DNA from: Alistipes sp.
Lineage (GTDB): Bacteria > Bacteroidota > Bacteroidia > Bacteroidales > Rikenellaceae
Direction of reading: 5' to 3'
DNA: 36,716 bases
Assembly: GCA_017465055.1 (NCBI GenBank)
Contig: JAFTWZ010000034.1
Coordinates: 1-36,716, forward strand
Shown here: one piece after another, positions 8,051-15,092 of the stretch
Layout: each line of letters begins with the position of its first letter
Position numbering within the stretch: the stretch's first letter is position 1
Notes under the pieces: model-generated
Told to the model about the DNA's origin: nothing
The model's input: only the letters and a program-made list of their open reading frames with translations
Database searches by the model: none
Position numbers and translations under genes: made by a program

Positions 8051-8906
8051 GATAGTGGTAACAGGGGGTGGAGGACAGCTCGCTACGGCTATAGCTCGGC
8101 GGGCAATGACGTCGGAGCACAGCTACCACTTCGTCTCATCGCACGAGGTAGATATCTGTGATACCGAGGCACTACGCAGAGCACTCGAGGGCGTAGATAT
8201 AGTGATAAACACGGCGGCATACACCGATGTTGAGGCTGCCGAGGAGCAGGCATCAGAGGCCCATAGCGTCAACGTCATAGGCGTGCGCAACATCGCCACG
8301 CTATGCCTCCAGATGGGTATACGGCTGATACATATATCCACCGACTACGTCTTTGGAGGCGACAGCGAGCGCCGAGAGCCCTACGCCGAGAGCGATGCCG
8401 TAGCGCCCATAAATGTATATGGCCGCACCAAAGCCGAGGGTGAGATAGAGGCTCTCAAGGCCCCCGAGGCTATCGTCGTGCGCACCTCGTGGCTCTACGC
8501 ACCCTGGGGCAAGAACTTCTATCGCACGATACGCAGGCTTGCCGAGAGCCAGACGGAGATTCGCGTAGTCGACGACCAGCGTGGCCGACCCACCTCGGCG
8601 CTCTCGCTTGCCGATATGCTCGTTACTATCATCGAGCTGGGGACCTACAGACGTATGAGCGGTACGTATCACTTCTCCGATTGTGGCGAGGCCACGTGGT
8701 ATGACTTTGCCACGGAGATAGTGCGCAAGACCAGCGGTGGTCGCTGCTCTGTGGTAGCGTGCCGTAGCGAGGAGCGACCCTCGAAGGCTTCGCGTCCGCG
8801 ATACTCGGTGCTTGCCACCGACAGAATAGTCGATGAGTGTGGCATTGAGCTACGCTCGTGGCAAGAGCGACTTAGCGAGGTAATAGAATACACGACTAAC
8901 GAATAA
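8043..8906 (+). CDS. rmlD: dTDP-4-dehydrorhamnose reductase
   Basis: This 287-residue short-chain dehydrogenase completes dTDP-L-rhamnose by reducing the 4-keto group with NAD(P)H. It has the Rossmann motif TGGGGQL (residues 7-13), the active-site region STDYVFGG (99-106), and Tyr126/Lys130 of the YxxxK pair. Length is typical. The start overlaps rmlC by eight bases, suggesting translational coupling. The order A-C-D-B differs from the B-D-A-C order common in enterobacteria. Confidence 0.96.
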   Translation: MLRIVVTGGGGQLATAIARRAMTSEHSYHFVSSHEVDICDTEALRRALEGVDIVINTAAYTDVEAAEEQASEAHSVNVIGVRNIATLCLQMGIRLIHISTDYVFGGDSERREPYAESDAVAPINVYGRTKAEGEIEALKAPEAIVVRTSWLYAPWGKNFYRTIRRLAESQTEIRVVDDQRGRPTSALSLADMLVTIIELGTYRRMSGTYHFSDCGEATWYDFATEIVRKTSGGRCSVVACRSEERPSKASRPRYSVLATDRIVDECGIELRSWQERLSEVIEYTTNE

Positions 8907-8925
8907 CAACTAACGACTTAGGAGT

Positions 8926-9960
8926 ATGAAACAGCGCAATATACTTATTACCGGAGGTGCAGGATTTATCGGTAGCCACGTTGTGGACCACTTCGTCGCG
9001 CACTACCCCAACTACCATATCGTTGTCCTCGACAAGCTCACCTATGCAGGCAACCCTGCTAACCTTGCCGAAGCGGCCAAGCACACAAACTACACCTTTG
9101 TCGAGGGCGACATCACAGATGCTGCGCTTGTCGATAGCATCTTCGAGCGCTACAACATCGACGGCGTTATACACCTCGCTGCCGAGAGCCACGTAGACCG
9201 CTCGATAAGTGCGCCCCTTATCTTTGCGCACAACAACATCATAGGCACCATCACGCTACTCGAGGCAGCACGTAAGGCGTGGCGCGGAGAGTATGCCGGC
9301 CGACGCTTTCACCACGTCTCGACCGATGAGGTATATGGTGCTTTGGGCCTCGGCGACGATAAGTTCACTGAAGCTACGCGCTACGACCCCCACTCGCCCT
9401 ACTCGGCATCTAAGGCCTCGTCGGACCACTTCGTGCGCGCCTATCACGACACCTACGGTCTGCCTACGGTGATAACCAACTGCTCGAATAACTACGGCCC
9501 GAGGCAGTACCCCGAGAAGCTGATACCACTATTTATATATAACATCGTCAACCGCCGTCCTCTGCCCGTCTATGGCCGTGGCCACAACGTGCGCGACTGG
9601 CTATATGTCAAAGACCACGTGCGAGCATTGGACGTTGTGTTCCATAGCGCCCTTGATGGCCAAACATACAACATTGGTGGAGATAACGAGTGGCGAAATA
9701 TCGACCTTGTCGAGGAGCTTATCCGCATTGTCGACAGCGAGATGGGCGCTGCACAAGGCTATAGCCGCGAACTCATCACCTACGTCGAAGACCGCGCTGG
9801 CCACGACCTACGCTACGCTATCGACTCAGCAAAACTGGAGCGCGAGTTAGGCTGGAGTGCCGAGACCTCATTTAGCGAGGGACTACGCGCTACGGTGCGC
9901 TGGTACTTAGACAACGGCGCGTGGGCCGAGGAGTCGCTACGCCGTAGTAGGGAGGAGTAA
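8926..9960 (+). CDS. rmlB: dTDP-glucose 4,6-dehydratase
   Basis: This 344-residue extended short-chain dehydrogenase makes dTDP-4-keto-6-deoxyglucose, the second pathway step. It shows GGAGFIG (10-16), the catalytic VSTDEVYG with Asp134 and Glu135, and Tyr159/Lys163 in YSASK. NNYGPRQYPEKLIP further on is typical of RmlB and separates it from UDP-galactose epimerases. It is the last gene of the operon, 19 bases after rmlD. A structured region follows instead of an obvious U-tract terminator. Confidence 0.97.
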   Translation: MKQRNILITGGAGFIGSHVVDHFVAHYPNYHIVVLDKLTYAGNPANLAEAAKHTNYTFVEGDITDAALVDSIFERYNIDGVIHLAAESHVDRSISAPLIFAHNNIIGTITLLEAARKAWRGEYAGRRFHHVSTDEVYGALGLGDDKFTEATRYDPHSPYSASKASSDHFVRAYHDTYGLPTVITNCSNNYGPRQYPEKLIPLFIYNIVNRRPLPVYGRGHNVRDWLYVKDHVRALDVVFHSALDGQTYNIGGDNEWRNIDLVEELIRIVDSEMGAAQGYSRELITYVEDRAGHDLRYAIDSAKLERELGWSAETSFSEGLRATVRWYLDNGAWAEESLRRSREE

Positions 9961-9973
9961 CACCAAGCGCATC

Positions 9974-10080
9974 GAAGCATCCAGTCACGGCGGATACTGC
10001 AGGGCATATCGTAACACATCTGAATGTGGTGCATTACGATGCTTCATATGGCTGCGGACTTCGCCATAGAGCCACAGCCG
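9974..10080 (+). other. Structured 3' region of the rml operon
   Basis: Several inverted pairs nest here. GAAGCAT (9974-9980) matches ATGCTTC (10039-10045). ATCGTAA (10008-10014) pairs with TTACGAT (10034-10040), and CACAT/ATGTG lie inside that pair. A second hairpin has GGCTG (10050-10054) opposite CAGCC (10075-10079). All lie upstream of the rplU promoter, so they belong to the operon's 3' end. They could act in termination or mRNA stability; no T tract is seen. Confidence 0.4.
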
Positions 10081-10164
10081 CCAAGAGTATAGTGATTGAC
10101 GGCCACACAAACATCCTCAATACGATTAATAGTAAGAAAAAAGAGGAAAGTTTTGTCGATATAG

Positions 10165-10195
10165 TTTGCAGAATGAAAATAATTTCGTACATTTG
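10165..10195 (+). promoter_or_regulatory. Promoter of rplU-rpmA
   Basis: TTTG (10165-10168), 19 bp and TACATTTG (10188-10195) form a consensus Bacteroidota promoter. The leader to the rplU ATG (10227) is only about 26 bases, too short for an autoregulatory L21 leader. Confidence 0.85.
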
Positions 10196-10226
10196 CACCC
10201 GCTAAATATTCTAATTTTTAGATTAA

Positions 10227-10538
10227 ATGTACGTAATAGTAGAGATTGCAGGTCAGCAGTTCAAGGCTGAAAAGGGTCGAAAGCTCTATGTTCACCGTCT
10301 CCAGGGCGAGGAAAACTCGTCTTTGAGCTTCGACAAAGTCCTGCTTGTAGACAACGACGGTCAGGTTAAGGTTGGCGCACCTGTAGTAGAAGGAGCCACA
10401 GTAAAGTGCAAGATCCTCAAGCACCTCAAGGATGACAAGGTTCTTGTATTTAAGAAGAAGCGTAGAACAGGCTACCAGAAGTGTAACGGTCACCGTCAGT
10501 ATCTGACGCAGGTTCTCGTTGAGGAGATTAATTGTTAA
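10227..10538 (+). CDS. rplU: 50S ribosomal protein L21
   Basis: This 103-residue 23S rRNA-binding protein starts [17 protein letters not shown], the usual L21 opening. It ends with the basic segment [17 protein letters not shown] before a short tail. Length is standard. It is paired with rpmA (L27) 21 bases downstream, the conserved bacterial order, with a promoter at 10165-10195 and a terminator after rpmA. Confidence 0.98.
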   Translation: MYVIVEIAGQQFKAEKGRKLYVHRLQGEENSSLSFDKVLLVDNDGQVKVGAPVVEGATVKCKILKHLKDDKVLVFKKKRRTGYQKCNGHRQYLTQVLVEEINC

Positions 10539-10559
10539 ACCCTAAAAACGTAGTAAGAA

Positions 10560-10820
10560 ATGGCACACAAAAAAGGTGTTGGTAGTTCTAAGAACGGCCG
10601 TGAGTCAGAGAGCAAGCGACTCGGTGTAAAGCTTTTCGGTGGTCAGTACGCTAAGGCGGGTAACATTATCGTTCGTCAGCGAGGCACAGTACACAACCCA
10701 GGTGAGAACGTGGGTATGGGTAAGGACCACACTCTTTTTGCTTTGGTTGACGGTACAGTTAGCTTCTGCAAGAAGGCTTCAGGTAAGTCATACGTTAGCG
10801 TAGTACCTATGGCTGAGTAA
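10560..10820 (+). CDS. rpmA: 50S ribosomal protein L27
   Basis: This 86-residue protein reaches the peptidyl-transferase centre through its N-terminus. It begins [16 protein letters not shown] and contains [17 protein letters not shown] and [12 protein letters not shown], all hallmarks of L27. It has no N-terminal extension of the kind cleaved by Prp protease in Firmicutes. Second gene of the rplU-rpmA operon; a strong terminator follows. Confidence 0.98.
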   Translation: MAHKKGVGSSKNGRESESKRLGVKLFGGQYAKAGNIIVRQRGTVHNPGENVGMGKDHTLFALVDGTVSFCKKASGKSYVSVVPMAE

Positions 10821-10853
10821 TTAGCCGCAGTAAGCTAACAAGGTTTACGAAAG

Positions 10854-10879
10854 AGAGAGAGCTTCGGCTCTCTTTTTTT
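10854..10879 (+). terminator. Rho-independent terminator of rplU-rpmA
   Basis: AGAGAGC and GCTCTCT pair around a stable TTCG tetraloop, followed by a run of T. It lies about 35 bases after the rpmA stop. Confidence 0.93.
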
Positions 10880-10973
10880 ATATATAGATTTAGTCTATTT
10901 AGCCGTTCTGAGGAGATGCGGCTCAGTCGTAAATTCCGGTGGGAATCGAAAAAATCATACAAAAATAGCAGCT

Positions 10974-11265
10974 AAACGAAGTATAAATATCGTCACCCCG
11001 AGGAGGAGCAAGTATGAGTGTGCGGAGAGTGATAACGCCACTATGCTCCGACGTGGGGGTCTTCCGCTGTTTATAGGGCTGTGCGGAGTGTGATTGATTG
11101 TCCTGTGTGCCGTGCGAATTGTGATTACAACTCTTACGTATCAGTGCGGAAGTATAAACAAATGAAGATCGCCACAGAATTGCATAGACCCAAATGGGTA
11201 TCACTACCGCTCGTAGATGCAATTCTTCGCGATGACGTACTATGTTATTAATTACTCCACCAGAA
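10974..11265 (+). repeat. Dispersed structured repeat, copy 1 (about 292 bp)
   Basis: This segment is nearly identical to 36390-36713. It holds: an outer pair CGTCA/TGACG; ACCCC and GGAGC at the left that can pair with GCTCC and GGGGT around 11045-11060; two 31-bp tandem units (11081-11111, 11112-11142); and a right stem in which ATCGC plus AGAATTGCAT (11168-11185) pairs with ATGCAATTCT plus GCGAT (11217-11233). Neither strand looks coding: the copies differ by a 31-bp unit, which would shift any frame. No transposase or target duplication was seen. It may be a structured RNA or a non-autonomous mobile element. It lies downstream of tRNA-Arg. Confidence 0.85.
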
Positions 11266-11301
11266 TTATCGCCTGATCCGGAGATGCTGAAGAGTGGCTA
11301 T

Positions 11302-11337
11302 AAAAACAGAGGGTGACTAAAACGCAATTAGTCACCC
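11302..11337 (-). terminator. Terminator of tRNA-Arg
   Basis: GGGTGACTAA (11311-11320) and TTAGTCACCC (11328-11337) form a perfect 10-bp stem with a 7-base loop. On the minus strand a short T run follows (complement of 11302-11306). It lies just after the 3' end of the tRNA. Confidence 0.8.
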
Positions 11338-11341
11338 CCTA

Positions 11342-11416
11342 TGGTAGCTCCTCCGGGACTCGAACCCGGATTTAAGGTTTAGGAAACCTTCGTTCTATCC
11401 CTTGAACTAAAGAGCC
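11342..11416 (-). tRNA. tRNA-Arg (anticodon CCU)
   Basis: On the minus strand the cloverleaf is complete. The acceptor GGCTCTT pairs with AGGAGCT (two G-U pairs), the D stem is GTTC/GAAC, the anticodon stem AAGGT/ACCTT holds loop TTCCTAA, and the T arm is CCGGG-TTCGAGT-CCCGG. Anticodon CCU reads AGG. The discriminator is A and the CCA end is encoded (11344-11342). It has its own promoter and terminator. Confidence 0.95.
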
Positions 11417-11444
11417 ATTGTGCAGATTATCCGCACTCGGACGA

Positions 11445-11474
11445 CAAAGATACGAAAAAAATGGGAATCACAAA
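11445..11474 (-). promoter_or_regulatory. Promoter of tRNA-Arg
   Basis: On the minus strand, TTTG (11474-11471), 18 bp and TATCTTTG (11452-11445) precede the tRNA 5' end at 11416 by about 28 bases. Confidence 0.75.
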
Positions 11475-11798
11475 GATTATAGCATAAATTATTAATCTTG
11501 CAACGCACATACGACCTTTACGTAGCTGGCATAGGGCAACTATCAGCATATAGTCTCAAAACCAAATAGTCCAAATTAGTACCACAATTCCACTGATAGG
11601 CAGAGTGTATATAGATAATTACAAATGGTTTAATAGTATAGTTTTGCTATATAAAGGAGCATTAAAACGAAGCATAAGGGAAAAATTTTAACAATTTCAT
11701 CGCAACACAATATCGGCACAAAACTCTATTTCTCAGCTTATTAGTCCAACAGACACATATTTAGAGCTAAATCGCATATTAGAAAATTGGTTGAATAG
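11475..11798. other. AT-rich intergenic region, no feature seen
   Basis: Between the tRNA-Arg promoter and the acyl-CoA synthetase promoter I see no convincing coding frame, strong hairpin or repeat. It may hold regulatory sites for the synthetase gene. Confidence 0.5.
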
Positions 11799-11829
11799 TT
11801 TGTATATTCACAAAAAAGTTATATATTTG
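11799..11829 (+). promoter_or_regulatory. Promoter of the acyl-CoA synthetase gene
   Basis: TTTG (11799-11802), 19 bp and TATATTTG (11822-11829). The leader to the ATG at 11868 is about 34 bases. Confidence 0.85.
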
Positions 11830-11867
11830 TATTACTAATTGACATAATTTCAAAACCAAGATATCAT

Positions 11868-13571
11868 ATGTTGGAAAGAAACTTAATCAAGATGTACGAG
11901 CAGAGTTTTCGCAACAACCGCGAGATGTCGGCTCTGACGGACTACTTCAAGGGTGAGACATTCTCATACTACGAGGCAGCCAAAGAGATTGCCAAGATTC
12001 ATCTGCTCTTCAAGGAGGCTGGAATTGAAAAGGGCGATAAGATTGCCCTCATAGGCCGCAACAACACACGCTGGTGCATAAGCTATATAGCAACAATTAC
12101 CTATGGTGCAGTCATCGTGCCTATACTCCAGGACTTCAACCCTAACGACGTAATCAACATTGTAAATCACTCAGAGAGTAAGCTACTATTCCTCGGCGAT
12201 AACTTCTGGGACGACATCGAGGGGTATCAGATACCCAATATCGAGGCGGTATTCTCGCTTACGGACTTCCACGTGATCTACGAGAAGGAGGGCAACAAAC
12301 TCACCTCGTATATGAGCAATATGCTCAAGCACTACCGCGAGGTATATCCCAATGGCTTTAGCATCGAGGATATCAAGTTCGCAGATATCGACAACGACGA
12401 GGTGTGTCTGCTCAACTACACCTCGGGAACAACAGGCTCGTCAAAGGGCGTTATGCTTACGGTAAACAACCTTACGGGTAACGTTAGCTTCGCAATGGAT
12501 ATGGTTAACCCCGAGACTGGCGTACACTTCTTCCGCAAGGGAGGCCGCACGCTCTCGTTCCTACCATTGGCACACGCCTATGGTTGCACCTTCGACTTCC
12601 TCGCACCACTCGCCTGCGGAGCACACATCACACTACTTGGCCGTATCCCATCGCCAAAGATTCTTATCGAGGCTATGAAGATTACACGCCCCAATATTGT
12701 ATGCTCTGTACCTCTTATTCTCGAGAAGGTGTACCGCAAGAGCATCCTGCCACTCTTGGAGAAGGGCCCTATGAGCATCGCTATGCGTATTCCACTTATC
12801 AATACGGCAATCTACTCAACTATCAAGGCTAAGCTTATGGAGCAGTTTGGTGGCTGCGTAGAGATATTCATCGTTGGTGGCGCTGCTCTCAACCGCGAGA
12901 CCGAGGACTTCCTGCGCAAGATTAAGTTCCCAATCACCGTGGGCTACGGTATGACCGAGTGCGCACCACTCATCAGCTTCGAGCTACCCACGCTCTTCAA
13001 GGAGGGTTCGTGCGGCCGTATTCTGCCATCGCAGTACCTCGAGGCTAAGATCACCTCGCGCGACCCACAGAATATCCCTGGCGAGCTGCTGGTACGCGGT
13101 GAGCACGTGATGAAGGGCTACTATAAGAATGAGGAGGCCACAAAGGCTGTTCTCGAGGAGGATGGATGGCTACACACAGGCGATATGTGTACTATGGAGG
13201 CAGATGGCACGCTATACATTCGTGGACGTTGCAAGACTATGATTCTCTCTGGCTCGGGACAGAATATCTACCCCGAGGAGATTGAGGAGCGCCTGAACAA
13301 CCTCTACCTTGTTGGCGAGTCGCTCGTTATTGAGAATAATGGCCGCCTTACGGCGTTGGTAGTTCCCGACTACGAACTTGCTACAGCCGAGGGTATCAAC
13401 CTCGATAATTTACAGGAGATTATGGACAAGAACCTCCAGGAGCTTAATGGTATGGTTGCCTCATACGAGAAGGTTGCCAATATCGTCATCCACCGCGAGG
13501 AGTTTGTCAAGACCCCTAAGCGCAGCATCAAGCGCTACTTGTATAGCGCCGAGCGTCTGAACCTCAACTAA
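11868..13571 (+). CDS. Long-chain acyl-CoA synthetase (AMP-binding)
   Basis: This 567-residue adenylate-forming enzyme probably activates fatty acids to acyl-CoA through an acyl-AMP. The ATP/AMP signature NYTSGTTGSSKG is at about 183-194. It is followed by LPLAHAYG, the adenine-binding GYGMTECAP, the GWLHTGDM hinge-region motif, and KTPKRSIKRYLY near the C-terminus, where the catalytic lysine is expected. Family resemblance is to FadD/FAA-type synthetases and not to acetyl-CoA synthetases, which are longer. Chain-length preference cannot be read from sequence. The gene stands alone with its own promoter and a hairpin after the stop. Confidence 0.9.
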   Translation: MLERNLIKMYEQSFRNNREMSALTDYFKGETFSYYEAAKEIAKIHLLFKEAGIEKGDKIALIGRNNTRWCISYIATITYGAVIVPILQDFNPNDVINIVNHSESKLLFLGDNFWDDIEGYQIPNIEAVFSLTDFHVIYEKEGNKLTSYMSNMLKHYREVYPNGFSIEDIKFADIDNDEVCLLNYTSGTTGSSKGVMLTVNNLTGNVSFAMDMVNPETGVHFFRKGGRTLSFLPLAHAYGCTFDFLAPLACGAHITLLGRIPSPKILIEAMKITRPNIVCSVPLILEKVYRKSILPLLEKGPMSIAMRIPLINTAIYSTIKAKLMEQFGGCVEIFIVGGAALNRETEDFLRKIKFPITVGYGMTECAPLISFELPTLFKEGSCGRILPSQYLEAKITSRDPQNIPGELLVRGEHVMKGYYKNEEATKAVLEEDGWLHTGDMCTMEADGTLYIRGRCKTMILSGSGQNIYPEEIEERLNNLYLVGESLVIENNGRLTALVVPDYELATAEGINLDNLQEIMDKNLQELNGMVASYEKVANIVIHREEFVKTPKRSIKRYLYSAERLNLN

Positions 13572-13590
13572 TCGAGGCCGCAATAGAAAC

Positions 13591-13622
13591 GGGGATGACA
13601 AAAAAGTAAATTTGTCATCCCC
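13591..13622 (+). terminator. Hairpin after the acyl-CoA synthetase gene
   Basis: GGGGATGACAAA and TTTGTCATCCCC form a perfect 12-bp stem with an 8-base loop, 19 bases after the stop. No T run follows directly, so it may work poorly alone; a second, stronger hairpin lies at 13785-13839. Confidence 0.65.
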
Positions 13623-13670
13623 GTACTGTTAGGAGGTGATAGTGCGTGAGACTTACGCCTTATAATCTAT

Positions 13671-13780
13671 CTATGGGGTTCTATGGGTTACTATGGGTTA
13701 CTATAACAGGGAAGGTTTTACGTAAACTTTCATACATATTAACTTCTCGCAACCCATCTTAACCCATTTTAACTCATCGT
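13671..13780. repeat. Paired 10-bp tandem arrays in opposite orientation
   Basis: Three units of about CTATGGGTTA (13671-13700, first unit slightly different) are followed 50 bp later by three units of about AACCCATCTT (13751-13780). The arrays are mutually complementary in their ATGGGTT/AACCCAT cores, separated by 3-base mismatches. The 10-bp period keeps cores on one face of the helix. The block lies between two convergent genes and between two hairpins. It could be a protein-binding array or a long RNA stem. Confidence 0.65.
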
Positions 13781-13784
13781 CTAC

Positions 13785-13839
13785 AAAAATTGCCGTCGAT
13801 AGGTAGTACTTAACGTACGTACTATTGACGGCAATTTTT
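13785..13839. terminator. Bidirectional terminator between convergent genes
   Basis: AAAAATTGCCGTC (13785-13797) and GACGGCAATTTTT (13827-13839) form a perfect 13-bp stem with A and T runs at its two ends, so it can serve both the synthetase gene (+) and the DUF3127 gene (-). Further inner pairing (AGTAC/GTACT) extends it. Confidence 0.9.
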
Positions 13840-13874
13840 ATTAGCGGCAGTAGATGCAGCCTTTACACTTCAAA

Positions 13875-14246
13875 TTAGAATGGTATATCATCTACAACCC
13901 CTGCACCTCCAGCTGAATAGCCCGCCTGAGGCTCCTCGACAAATGGAGGCATATCGCCAATAGGTGGCTGTGGCTGCGACTGAACGGGCTGCACGCGCCA
14001 AGCACGCACGTCGGTATACCAGCGTCCCTGGTAGTTTCGCGACTCGATGTCGAAAGAGATAATGTAGCTCTCGCCGACGCGCAGCGAAGCGACCTCCTGG
14101 CTCTTATTCATAAAGGTAACGGCAAGCTCCTTGCCATACTGCTTGTTAGGCTGCTCGAAGACAACCGTCTGACGCTCCCACGTACCGCGTGCCGATTGGC
14201 CAGATACCGGGGGGAGAATCTCTAATACTTTTCCTTCAAATTCCAT
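13875..14246 (-). CDS. DUF3127 OB-fold-like protein with an SSB-like tail
   Basis: This 123-residue protein starts MEFEGKVLEILPPVSGQSARG, the usual opening of DUF3127 proteins of Bacteroidota. Residues 1-85 are predicted beta-rich, resembling a small OB-fold. A Pro/Gln-rich linker follows (about 88-112), and it ends in DDIPF. That architecture and tip copy single-stranded DNA-binding protein, whose acidic DDDIPF tip docks repair proteins. DNA binding is inferred from this likeness and is not proven. It is the last gene of a possible five-gene operon, 43 bases after the radical SAM gene. A bidirectional terminator follows. Confidence 0.8.
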   Translation of the reverse strand: MEFEGKVLEILPPVSGQSARGTWERQTVVFEQPNKQYGKELAVTFMNKSQEVASLRVGESYIISFDIESRNYQGRWYTDVRAWRVQPVQSQPQPPIGDMPPFVEEPQAGYSAGGAGVVDDIPF

Positions 14247-14289
14247 ATTTTACATAGATTAGTTTCGTTATCAACTCTCTCACAGCGCA

Positions 14290-15060
14290 CTACGCCACCG
14301 AGCAGGCGATGCCAAGTGCTTCAACACGTGCTGCTATAGCACGCAGCTCCTCCTTATCGACCTTCTCAATGGTCTGGCAGGGCGTATCGCGGTCTAAGGA
14401 GTAGACCATAACCTGCTTTGGCGCTATCTCCTCGATGAGCTTAAGCCACGCCGACACCTCCTCCTCTGTAGTGTTGTCAACACGCTGGCCGAGGTACTCA
14501 CCACGAAGGAACATAGTCTGCACGATAAGCTCGCCCTCGAAGGCGCGAAGTAGCTCTACGGTGCGCGCAACGGTATAGCTACCCTGCGGTTTATTCATAA
14601 GCTGCACCGTAGCGTCGAAAGCAGAGTCGAGCTTAAGGATGTTGTTATCTACGCGACGCAGAGCGCGGCACACATCGGCGCGGTGTATCTGCGTAGCATT
14701 CGAGAGCACCGAGACCTTAGCCTCGGGGCAGTGTTTATCGCGAAGTGCGATGGTATCGGCGATTATATTCTCGAAGTCGGGGTGGAGCGTAGGCTCGCCG
14801 TTACCAGCAAAGGTGATTACATCGGGAGGCGTGCCAGCGGCAACCATCTTCTCGAGCGTAGCATCGAGCATAGCGTAGACATCCTCGCGAGCATTGAAGC
14901 GGCGCTTACCTGGGTGCTCGTCGTTCCAGCCACACTCGCAGTATATGCAGTCGAAGCTACATAGCTTAGACTCTATGGGCAGAAGGTTGACGCCGAGCGA
15001 GAGGCCGAGGCGGCGTGAGCGCACCGGGCCAAAGATTATATTATCGTATAGCGAAGTCAT
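14290..15060 (-). CDS. Radical SAM protein (COG0731-like)
   Basis: This 256-residue enzyme has the radical SAM cluster motif C34-xxx-C38-xx-C41 (LCSFDCIYCECGW). It also has the GNGEPTLHPDFE segment, near the SAM-binding GGE-like position, and a C-terminal KVMVYSLDR-like strand (QVMVYSLDRDTP). The start YDNIIFGPVRSRRLGLSLGVNLLP is typical of the COG0731 group, related to the tRNA wybutosine enzyme TYW1 but without its flavodoxin domain. Its substrate is unknown. It lies 32 bases after ddl and 43 before the DUF3127 gene, so it is probably co-transcribed with them; a link to cell-wall synthesis is not established. Confidence 0.85.
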   Translation of the reverse strand: MTSLYDNIIFGPVRSRRLGLSLGVNLLPIESKLCSFDCIYCECGWNDEHPGKRRFNAREDVYAMLDATLEKMVAAGTPPDVITFAGNGEPTLHPDFENIIADTIALRDKHCPEAKVSVLSNATQIHRADVCRALRRVDNNILKLDSAFDATVQLMNKPQGSYTVARTVELLRAFEGELIVQTMFLRGEYLGQRVDNTTEEEVSAWLKLIEEIAPKQVMVYSLDRDTPCQTIEKVDKEELRAIAARVEALGIACSVA

Positions 15061-15092
15061 AGTTTAATGGTTTTAGGTTGTTAATATAGCAA

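Noticed and set aside
10923-11222. Minus-strand open frame in repeat copy 1 sharing an N-terminus with one in copy 2 (36487-36669)
   Set aside because: The shared peptide only reflects shared DNA. The copies differ by 31 bp, which breaks the frame, and the C-termini diverge completely.
10974-11265. Insertion sequence or retron for the dispersed repeat
   Set aside because: No transposase or reverse transcriptase frame, no clear terminal inverted repeats ending the element, and no target duplication seen. A non-autonomous element stays possible.
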